From contig NZ_CP088022.1 of assembly GCF_013373795.3 (NCBI RefSeq), positions 1-64,000 of the forward strand: DNA of 64,000 nt. The letters are read 5' to 3'. Below the pieces are notes generated by a model that ran no database searches, was not told the origin of the DNA, and saw nothing but the letters and a program-made list of their open reading frames with translations. Positions 18,287 through 24,761 of this stretch are shown piece after piece (within the stretch, counting starts at the first letter, position 1; each line of letters begins with the position of its first letter). Made by a program: the position numbers and the translations under genes. The stretch is from Bradyrhizobium quebecense (lineage in GTDB: Bacteria > Pseudomonadota > Alphaproteobacteria > Rhizobiales > Xanthobacteraceae).

Positions 18287-19264
18287 TCACCATGAGCGCT
18301 TGTAGCCGGCGCCGATGCTCTTGTTGATCGTGCCCTGGGGGGTCTCGCCGACCGAGCCGGAGACGGTGACGCCGTCGAACAGCTTCTGCTCGGCGCCGAC
18401 CCGGCGCAGCCATCTGTCCTCGGCGGTCGACAGCGTCTGGCCTGCGGTGATGCTGGTACCGGTGTCGGTAGCGGACAGGCGTGCCGACTGATCGGTATCG
18501 TAGCTGCGCGACGGGTGGCCGTCGACGCCGGGCACCGGCACCACGCCCTGCTGGATCAGGTTGTAGCCGCTCTGCAAGGTCAGCGAATACTGCTCCGACA
18601 GCGGCACCGATTTGCTGAGCGAGGTGCCGACCTTGCTCTGGTCGGCGCCCGGATCGACGCGCGCCTCGACCGAGGTCCTGTCCCAGATCGAAGCCACGCC
18701 ACCCGTCGAGACCGAAGCCCAGGCCGAGCCGCCGGATTGCGGCAGGCTGCCGCCATTGGCGAGCCGCTCCGACAATTGCTCCGACGTCGTCATCGTGCCC
18801 TGTTTGGCGACCGTCATGTCGGCGCCGATGCGGGTGTCGAGGAACGGCGAGACCGACTGCTTGACCGACACCGCCGACGAGCCGTTGGCGTTGTTGTTGG
18901 TCGACCAGGACGGATCGTTGCCGGCGATGCTGCTGGGTTTGGCCGCACTCTTCGGCGCCAGCGTGGGCAGGCTGGTGGAGTCGGTGTCGAGCTGGCTCCA
19001 GTCGAGCTTGCTCTGGTCGATGTCCTTCAGGATGTCGGCGTCATTGGCATCGGCCGCCGGCGGCGCCTCATCGGCCGTAGCCTCTGCATCGTCAGCGGGG
19101 GTGCCTTTCACGCTGTCTTGCGCGCTGTCTTTCGCGATGTCCTGGGCGGCGGGAGCGATCGCCCAGGGCGAGGTCTGCGCCGTGGCCGAAAACGCTATCG
19201 CCACGCTGAAGCCGGCCGCCAGCACCGGCAGCCTCGTCCAGCCAAATCGTGATGTAGAAGTCAT
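18287..19264 (-). CDS. Exported hypothetical protein (325 aa)
   Basis: The protein has an N-terminal signal peptide (GWTRLPVLAAGFSVAIAFSA ending TAQ), an Asp/Ala-rich acidic region (residues about 40-85) and a C-terminal half rich in alternating polar/hydrophobic Ser-Gly-Thr stretches. That half ends INKSIGAGYKRSW with a C-terminal aromatic residue. This suggests a periplasmic or outer-membrane-associated beta-rich protein. I chose the ATG at 19264 because it begins the signal peptide. Function unknown. Confidence 0.72.
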   Translation of the reverse strand: MTSTSRFGWTRLPVLAAGFSVAIAFSATAQTSPWAIAPAAQDIAKDSAQDSVKGTPADDAEATADEAPPAADANDADILKDIDQSKLDWSQLDTDSTSLPTLAPKSAAKPSSIAGNDPSWSTNNNANGSSAVSVKQSVSPFLDTRIGADMTVAKQGTMTTSEQLSERLANGGSLPQSGGSAWASVSTGGVASIWDRTSVEARVDPGADQSKVGTSLSKSVPLSEQYSLTLQSGYNLIQQGVVPVPGVDGHPSRSYDTDQSARLSATDTGTSITAGQTLSTAEDRWLRRVGAEQKLFDGVTVSGSVGETPQGTINKSIGAGYKRSW

Positions 19265-19508
19265 TCCCAGCCCGCAAATTCCAGCGCCGCAACATGCGGT
19301 TTTCTTGGCGCAAAATTGTGGCAACGGCGCTGCGAAGGCAACTGATCAACGCGTGATCGTCATGTCCGGGACAAACGCTAAGCGCGTTGGCGCATCGCGC
19401 CGCCCGGGCGCGGCCGTTCGGGGCTGGTAAAACAGGCCGCAGCTACCGGGGCGCCTTGACGCGAAGGCGCGGCCCCGGACATGACGAAGGCGTGAAATCG
19501 TGGCGCTG

Positions 19509-19943
19509 TCAGACCGCGATGCGCGGCAGATGGATCGGGTAACCGACGGTCTGCTCGACCAGGTCGAAACTGTCGACCAGCACGCGGAAGCTCGTGAGCT
19601 TGCCGGCCTTGAACTGCGCGAAATGCGCGATCCTGAGCGAGATCGGCTTGTTGGAGTCCAATGCCGTCAGCGAATAGCGCAGCATCGAGGCCGCGGAATC
19701 CGCGCCCAGCATGATGGACTCCCGATCGAAGCGGTGAACCCTCAGGTTCTCGCCGATCTGCCTGATCACCTCGAGCACGGCGGCCTTGCCGCGGCGCGAG
19801 CCGAAAAAGGAAAACAGGTCGATCGGCCCGTAGATGGCCCATTCGACCTCGTCATCGAGCAGCGGCTCGATGTCTGCAAGCTGGCGTTCGTTGATCGCGC
19901 GATGCAACGCACGCGAAAAACGCCAGAGGCTGTGCTCTGTCAT
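19509..19943 (-). CDS. NTF2/SnoaL-like protein (144 aa)
   Basis: This is a single alpha+beta cone domain of the SnoaL/NTF2-like type: N-terminal helices (LWRFSRALHRAINERQLADI), EPLLDDEVEWAIYGP, then RRGKAAVLEVIRQIGENL and the C-terminal sheet (GKLTSFRVLVDSFDLVEQTV). Such proteins can be isomerases, dehydratases or non-catalytic pockets; the function cannot be fixed. The ATG at 19943 is the best start. A second, diverged member lies 1 kb away at 20526-20969 on the same strand. Confidence 0.82.
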   Translation of the reverse strand: MTEHSLWRFSRALHRAINERQLADIEPLLDDEVEWAIYGPIDLFSFFGSRRGKAAVLEVIRQIGENLRVHRFDRESIMLGADSAASMLRYSLTALDSNKPISLRIAHFAQFKAGKLTSFRVLVDSFDLVEQTVGYPIHLPRIAV

Positions 19944-20137
19944 TTTGGTCTCGTCCTGAAACTGGATTTTCAAAGCAAACGAATGGCAGGCGGTCAGCGT
20001 CGACGCCCTGCCAGGTTGCTGCACGTCACTATTACGATTACGGCCTCAAATAGGGCGGAACGGCCAAAACGCAAATGACTTTTTTGCAATGCACAATTGC
20101 GCCGGTCTTGACCGGAATGTGACCGCCCGCCCGCAAT

Positions 20138-20398
20138 TCAACGGTCGCGCTGCCGCAGCGGCTGCCGCTCGATCACGATCTCGGCGTCGCGGATCGCCAC
20201 CACCGCGAACAGCAGCGCACCGCCGATACCGCCGATCGCGGCGCCGAGCGGCATGAAGGTGAAAAACACCAGCGTTCCGCTGTCGAGACCTGAGGTTTTG
20301 GCCAGCCCGATCCAGGTGAGTCCGGCTCCGATGCCGAGAGCGGCGCCGCCAAGGGCGCCCAGTGCAAGGCCAAGCACAGCGAGCAATGCGACTTTCAT
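20138..20398 (-). CDS. Small inner-membrane protein, glycine-rich helices (86 aa)
   Basis: Two to three hydrophobic helices rich in Gly and Ala (VALLAVLGLALGALGGAALG, GLTWIGLAKTS, LVFFTFMPLGAAIGGIGGAL) are followed by a charged tail (IRDAEIVIERQPLRQRDR). The Gly spacing suggests tight helix packing. It lies between the two NTF2-like genes. Function unknown. Confidence 0.7.
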   Translation of the reverse strand: MKVALLAVLGLALGALGGAALGIGAGLTWIGLAKTSGLDSGTLVFFTFMPLGAAIGGIGGALLFAVVAIRDAEIVIERQPLRQRDR

Positions 20399-20525
20399 GG
20401 TGATTTCAGCCCCGACCGCAACAAGCCCAGTGATAGGTCAGCGCCGGGCCTTCGAGGTTCAACGCTGGCGGGGACGAATTTGTCGGGCGGGAACGCCGGC
20501 GTGGGTTGCCCGGGTTTTCGGGGTG

Positions 20526-20969
20526 TTAGCCCGCGTTTTGCCCGATCAACGCCGCTGCGACATCACGCTCCAGCACCTGCTGGACGAGGTCGAATGTGTC
20601 GATGATCTCGCGGATCTCGGTGATCTTGCCGTCGCGCAGGGTGTAGAACACCGCGACGTCGAACTGCACCACGCGGGCGTTGTTGCGCTTGCGGAAGAAC
20701 ACCCGCAGCTGCGCCGCGACCTTGTCGCCTTCGGCCACCACCAGCGGCGCCTCGTAGCGCATATCGGAATAGCGCTCGTGGATCGTGGTCCACATCTGGC
20801 GCAGCGCGGCCTTGCCGCGGTGCTGGCCCAAATGCGGAAGAATGTCGATCGGGGCGTTGGCGAGAAACGCGACGTCGTCGCTGCAGCGCTCGAGCGCGCC
20901 CTCGATGCCGCCGGCATAATAGACGTCGAGGAAGTTCAAGACGCGCTGCCGGTTCAAATCCTCGCCCAT
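20526..20969 (-). CDS. NTF2/SnoaL-like protein (147 aa)
   Basis: It belongs to the same fold class as the gene at 19509-19943. Helices at the start (QRVLNFLDVYYAGGIEGALE) lead to CSDDVAFLANAPIDILP, then QHRGKAALRQMWTTIHERY and the sheet ending GKITEIREIIDTFDLVQQVL. The shared DTFDLVxQ/DSFDLVEQ and RGKAA motifs mark the two as paralogues. The catalytic role, if any, is not visible. Confidence 0.82.
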   Translation of the reverse strand: MGEDLNRQRVLNFLDVYYAGGIEGALERCSDDVAFLANAPIDILPHLGQHRGKAALRQMWTTIHERYSDMRYEAPLVVAEGDKVAAQLRVFFRKRNNARVVQFDVAVFYTLRDGKITEIREIIDTFDLVQQVLERDVAAALIGQNAG

Positions 20970-21322
20970 GTTCGACTCCGCCGGTTCAGTCCGACTCGCC
21001 TTCGACTGGCCCTGGCCCGCATTGTGAACCGAAGCGTTCCACTCTCAAACATATGTTTTGACGCACGAGACGCGATTAGGTTCGGCAACCGGAACGTGCA
21101 TTGCGGCACAACATGCATGCGGTTGCGCCGGGGTGCCATCCGACATGGCAGGACTGAATTGATGAAACTGAACTGATCGCGTCTCGACGACGTGAAGGGT
21201 GCGGGGGCAGGTGGCCGCGAATTCGTGAGAACTCCCCCGGCGTTTCACGTTGGCCCTGACGCGGCGGGAACCGGCGGGGCCGCTCAGCCGTTGATCCCAG
21301 AGAATTCCATTGGAGCCGCATC

Positions 21323-21562
21323 ATGAAATCCTTTCTTCTCGCGTCCGCCATTGCCGTCAGTGCGCTTGCCGTAACCTCGCCCGCCGACGCCAAGGGCTGC
21401 ATCAAGGGTGCGGTCGTCGGCGGTGTCGCCGGTCATTATGCCGGCCATCACGGCATGCTCGGCGCTGCCGCCGGATGCCTCTACGGCCGCCATCACGCCA
21501 AGGAGCAGGAACGTCAGCGCCAACAGCAGCAGGCGCAGCCCTCGCAGCAGGAGAAGCTGTAA
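21323..21562 (+). CDS. Small secreted glycine-zipper-like protein (79 aa)
   Basis: It has a signal peptide (MKSFLLASAIAVSALAVTSP, cleaved after ADA) followed by KGCIKGAVVGGVAGHYAGHH, a Gly-rich stretch with glycine-zipper spacing, two cysteines, several His residues and a Gln-rich tail. Similar small proteins are common in Bradyrhizobium and the role is unknown. A hairpin follows the stop codon. Confidence 0.75.
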   Translation: MKSFLLASAIAVSALAVTSPADAKGCIKGAVVGGVAGHYAGHHGMLGAAAGCLYGRHHAKEQERQRQQQQAQPSQQEKL

Positions 21563-21594
21563 GGCCCGACCAGTTGTAAAGTCTCATTTCCGGG

Positions 21595-21625
21595 AACGCC
21601 GCCCGCACGGGCGGCGTTGTCTCGT
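21595..21625 (+). terminator. Hairpin after the small secreted protein gene
   Basis: AACGCCGCCCG pairs with CGGGCGGCGTT around a 2-nt loop and is followed by TGTCTCGTT. The stem is strong but the T run is poor. Confidence 0.5.
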
Positions 21626-21640
21626 TGCGTACCGGAGACG

Positions 21641-21835
21641 ATGATGACGAAGCCACTGAACAAGACCATCCAGCCCGTTCCCGAGGACAACAAGAGCCAC
21701 AAGGGCCCCGGCAGCGCCCCCGACGTTCCCCTCGACACCACCAAGGGCCATCGTGACGACGAGAAGCACAACATCCGCGAGCAGGCCGCGCACGGCAATC
21801 TGATTCAGAACACCAGCAACAGGCGGTCCGGGTAG
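21641..21835 (+). CDS. Small hydrophilic protein (64 aa)
   Basis: A polar, Lys/Asp/His/Pro-rich protein (MTKPLNKTIQPVPEDNKSHK ... TTKGHRDDEKHNIREQAAHG) without hydrophobic segments, likely unfolded in part. ACCGGAGACG lies directly before the two in-frame ATG codons at 21641 and 21644; either may be used. Similar short proteins occur in Rhizobiales. Function unknown. Confidence 0.68.
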   Translation: MMTKPLNKTIQPVPEDNKSHKGPGSAPDVPLDTTKGHRDDEKHNIREQAAHGNLIQNTSNRRSG

Positions 21836-21862
21836 GGCGCGAGGCGGCGCGGCATATTCCGC

Positions 21863-21892
21863 CGTCGTCCCGGCGAACGCCGGGACGACGCG
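21863..21892. repeat. Short palindrome, core of the chromosomal GTCCCGGC repeat
   Basis: CGTCGTCCCGGC pairs with GCCGGGACGACG around GAAC. This is the same hairpin arm that forms parts of the longer intergenic repeats at 40001, 54419, 55893 and 56754. Confidence 0.8.
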
Positions 21893-21980
21893 GGTCGGCG
21901 TGACCTGCGTCACGCCGCAGGCGCAGGCGCGCGGCTAGCGTGGCGGCATCTGATCACCCGATTGAGAAGGGATCGCCGCC

Positions 21981-22367
21981 ATGAATGCCATCGCTGCACC
22001 GAAATCTTCCGCGCAGAATCGGCTCGAAGGCTTTGCGCTCACCGCCATCCTCCAGGGGCTGCCGACCTTCGCCGCCGCCGTGCTGGTGCTGAAGATCCTC
22101 GGTGCCCGTGAGATCGTCGGCGAACGCTATGGCGCCGCGATCTTTGTCGTGCTGGCCTCGCTGGTCTCTGCCGCGATCTCGCCGTTGCTTGCGGCAAAGT
22201 TTCCAAAGCGGTTCGCGCACGCCTACGCGCCGATGTTCTTCGACGCCAGCCTGTCGTTGTCCGAGAAGATCGCGCAGTGGCGCGCGCAGCCCAGCGTCTC
22301 GCGGCAACTTGTGACGACGATGATCATGATGTCGCTGCTGGCGGTCGCGGTGGTCAGCGTGCGGTGA
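21981..22367 (+). CDS. Integral membrane protein, unknown (128 aa)
   Basis: After a polar start the protein has about three hydrophobic stretches (FALTAILQGLPTFAAAVLVL, GAAIFVVLASLVSAAISPLL, and MIMMSLLAVAVVSV at the C-terminus). Between the last two lies an amphipathic loop (DASLSLSEKIAQWRAQPSVS). No known transporter or enzyme motif is visible. GAAGGGATC precedes the ATG at 21981. Confidence 0.7.
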   Translation: MNAIAAPKSSAQNRLEGFALTAILQGLPTFAAAVLVLKILGAREIVGERYGAAIFVVLASLVSAAISPLLAAKFPKRFAHAYAPMFFDASLSLSEKIAQWRAQPSVSRQLVTTMIMMSLLAVAVVSVR

Positions 22368-22412
22368 TGCGCCGCCTTGCGGCGCTCCTCCGATCAGCCT
22401 TAACCTGCCGGA

Positions 22413-22916
22413 ATGCAGATCAGAGATGAACGTGACGAAGAAGACGCCGCGGCGATCAGCCGCGTCACGGCCGCCGCATTCGCGAACGCACCTCACAGCA
22501 GCGGCACCGAAGCCCGCATCGTCGCGGCGCTGCGCCAAGCCGGCGCGCTGACGATCTCGCTGGCGGCTGTATCCGATGATGGCAGCATCGTCGGCCACGT
22601 CGCCTTCTCACCGGTGCAGATCGATCGCACCGCCGGGCGCTGGTACGGCCTGGGTCCGATCTCGGTCGTACCGGAGATGCAACGCCAGGGCATCGGCCGC
22701 GCGTTGATCCGCGAGGACCTGGCGCGCCTTGCAGCAATCAACGCCAGCGGCTGCGTCCTGCTCGGCGACCCCGCCTATTACAGCCGCTTCGGCTTCGTCA
22801 GCGATCCCGCGCTGACCTATGCCGGCGAGCCGAGCCCGTACTTCCAGCGGCTCTTGCTGAGGGGCGATCCGCCGAACGGGGATGTCAGCTATCATAGAGC
22901 ATTCGACGTCAGATGA
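22413..22916 (+). CDS. GNAT-family N-acetyltransferase (167 aa)
   Basis: This is an acetyl-CoA-dependent acetyltransferase of the GNAT fold. Motif A is seen in LGPISVVPEMQRQGIGRALI (the RQGIGRAL part binds the CoA pyrophosphate). The C-terminal part (GCVLLGDPAYYSRFGFVSDP) matches the YhbS-like subgroup. The acceptor substrate is unknown. It is convergent with the DpnI-like operon to its right. Confidence 0.9.
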   Translation: MQIRDERDEEDAAAISRVTAAAFANAPHSSGTEARIVAALRQAGALTISLAAVSDDGSIVGHVAFSPVQIDRTAGRWYGLGPISVVPEMQRQGIGRALIREDLARLAAINASGCVLLGDPAYYSRFGFVSDPALTYAGEPSPYFQRLLLRGDPPNGDVSYHRAFDVR

Positions 22917-22960
22917 TCGGTTAAGCAAGGTCCGACGCGTTCGACGATGCCGCTTGAAAG

Positions 22961-23242
22961 CTAGTCCTGCTCAGTAGAGGCCAGAAACTCCTCCGCCTGT
23001 GCGCGCGTGGGAAAGCGTCCGATTTCTTCATAATCGGGATCATGCTCCGCCGTATCGGGTGAACGCATCACGACGAATTCGCTGCCTTCCTCTTCGATGA
23101 GCTCGGTCAGGTCTTCACTCCTGATCGGCGTCATGTCGCGTGCGCCGCAATGAGGGCATTCGTCGTCACATGTGCACGACCATTCATCGGTCCATCGACG
23201 TCGGCAACGATCACACTTGTAGAAATTGAGAAACCAGGCCAT
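22961..23242 (-). CDS. Zinc-ribbon protein, third gene of DpnI-like operon (93 aa)
   Basis: The N-terminal half has paired cysteines (YKCDRC ... CTCDDECPHCGA) that can form a zinc ribbon. The C-terminal half is acidic (DLTELIEEEGSEFVVMRSPD) and ends in a helix (ARAQAEEFLAS-like). A clear ribosome site (TGAGGAGTCGAC) precedes the ATG at 23242, only 9 bp after the stop of the DpnI-like gene, so both are co-transcribed. I do not know a function. It may assist the endonuclease or simply share the transcript. Confidence 0.75.
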   Translation of the reverse strand: MAWFLNFYKCDRCRRRWTDEWSCTCDDECPHCGARDMTPIRSEDLTELIEEEGSEFVVMRSPDTAEHDPDYEEIGRFPTRAQAEEFLASTEQD

Positions 23243-23251
23243 GTCGACTCC

Positions 23252-24019
23252 TCAGGATTTAAAGCGATAATTTCCTCGCGTCAGAAATTCGATAAACCCT
23301 TGGTCACGCAAGAATTGAAGCTGCTGGCGTATCTTCGGCCGGACGTTTTGATTGCCTGGATACAGATCGCCAAGATGGCGCTCAAAGGCATAGACTTCGC
23401 CAAGGGCAAAGTCGCGCTTGCCCAGCGATTCAACGCATTTCATCACGTCGAGTAGCCAGCCCCGCGACTCCAGCGATTGATCTCTGAGAAAGAGCGTCTT
23501 CTGCCATTCCGCAAGAACAAGCTCCTTGTCGCGAATGATGCCGTTCTGGACGATGCGGATTTTCCCCGACTCCGGGACCTTCCCGAGCAGGATATTGGAC
23601 CCGACCCACCCAGCGCGCCGGGCTGTCGCAGCCAGCGGCTTCCGCTCCTCGATGATGTCGCGGACGAAGAAGTGCTTCGGGACAATCAGCAAATTGACGA
23701 CCGCAAACGTCTTCAGATCGTAGTTCATCAGTAGAAGGTTGGGATTGTTGCTTGCGGCAAGGCGCTCGCATTTCGTCTTGTAGGCGCCATCAGCGACCTT
23801 CGGGCCGAACTTTCCTTTCTGGCTTTTGAGCTCGAACTCCTCGCTGCACGATCCGCACAGGAAGTCGGCCAGCGGGCTGTTGTTGGGAAATTGCGACATC
23901 TTCGCGCTGCCGCAATGGGGGCAATAGGCCCATGCCTTGACCCAGGCCTCCGTCCAGGCGCGGGCGCTCTGCGAGCCGCTGATGTAGGAGGTTTGCGATT
24001 CTTCGAAGCCGAGCTTCAT
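23252..24019 (-). CDS. DpnI-like methyl-directed restriction endonuclease (255 aa)
   Basis: The protein lines up with DpnI over its full length. The catalytic PD-(D/E)xK site is present as Asp52 (LADF) and Glu63/Lys65 in SEEFELKSQKGKFG. The zinc site is made by the cysteine pairs CPHC (33, 36) and CGSC (55, 58). KPLAATARRAGWVGSNI and SLESRGWLLDV match conserved DpnI blocks. The C-terminus (RPKIRQQLQFLRDQGFIEFL then TRGNYRF) is the winged helix that reads methylated DNA. DpnI cuts GATC only when adenine is methylated. The ATG overlaps the upstream stop codon (ATGA), so translation is coupled to the HEPN-like gene. It is the middle gene of a three-gene operon between uvrB and a GNAT gene. The specificity of this homologue for GmATC is inferred. 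Confidence 0.93.
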   Translation of the reverse strand: MKLGFEESQTSYISGSQSARAWTEAWVKAWAYCPHCGSAKMSQFPNNSPLADFLCGSCSEEFELKSQKGKFGPKVADGAYKTKCERLAASNNPNLLLMNYDLKTFAVVNLLIVPKHFFVRDIIEERKPLAATARRAGWVGSNILLGKVPESGKIRIVQNGIIRDKELVLAEWQKTLFLRDQSLESRGWLLDVMKCVESLGKRDFALGEVYAFERHLGDLYPGNQNVRPKIRQQLQFLRDQGFIEFLTRGNYRFKS

Positions 24020-24723
24020 CTCTTGGAGTTCTTCGGCTGCGTGGTCGCGCTGCTGCTTGTCTTCAAAGCCTTTCGAAGGCGTCTCCCGCGGCCCTTATAG
24101 AGCTGATCATTCTCAAACTCGCGCAGATATCTTACTAGCGATTCCGCTTTTCTAAGCTTAACCAGTATCTGCCCGTGCGCTTTCGACTCTTTTTCGGATA
24201 GCTCTGTGAGAGGCCATTTATAATGGATGAATGCGTTGCGAACTTCTGCGATTTCTTCAAGGGCTCGCAATTTCTCTTTTGAGAATGGCTTGTGACCAAG
24301 CAGTGTCATCACCCATGTGCACTTTGCTCGCATGTTTGTGTCACGAAGCACCTGCTTGATGGTTGCGGCGTTGATTTTTTTCGATTCGCAAATTTGGAAA
24401 ATGAGCCAGTTCAGGCTATGCTCGAAATAAGTTGCGAAGTAGACCGCGCTTAGCTCGTTCTTTCCATTGCGCAATAGCCGACGAGCTTCCGGTAAAAGTT
24501 CGATGGCGTGGTCAATTGCGATGGAAACGTTGAGCGTCTTTTTTTTGATTGCTTCCCTCAAGAACAACGTAACGTCAGCCCTGATCTGATCGTTTGTCTT
24601 CCCTTCCGTTGAAACATCGCCGTCGCGAAGCAGGCGTAATGCAATCTGTGGAACCAGTACTTCGCCAAGCTCCTTCAATAATTCGTCTCTTTCGTGCAAA
24701 AACGTGTCGGTGGCCGTTGCCAT
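24016..24723 (-). CDS. HEPN-like helical protein coupled to the DpnI-like gene (235 aa)
   Basis: This is an all-helical, charged protein. Near its C-terminus it carries EEIAEVRNAFIHYKWPLTEL; RNAFIH (residues 162-167) fits the Rx4H motif of HEPN ribonucleases, and SAVYFATYFEHSLNWLIFQI fits the helix that usually precedes it. A basic tail (GRGRRLRKALKTSS) follows. I chose the ATG at 24723; a GTG at 24777 would add 18 residues and overlap the end of uvrB. Its stop overlaps the DpnI-like start by 4 bp. Codon and base use is more A+T-rich than the neighbours, which suggests transfer. It may be a toxin, effector or regulator of the module; the HEPN assignment rests on the motif only. Confidence 0.7.
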   Translation of the reverse strand: MATATDTFLHERDELLKELGEVLVPQIALRLLRDGDVSTEGKTNDQIRADVTLFLREAIKKKTLNVSIAIDHAIELLPEARRLLRNGKNELSAVYFATYFEHSLNWLIFQICESKKINAATIKQVLRDTNMRAKCTWVMTLLGHKPFSKEKLRALEEIAEVRNAFIHYKWPLTELSEKESKAHGQILVKLRKAESLVRYLREFENDQLYKGRGRRLRKALKTSSSATTQPKNSKR

Positions 24724-24761
24724 ATGACTGTCCGAGTATGAAATTTCTACGCGCTTGTTGT

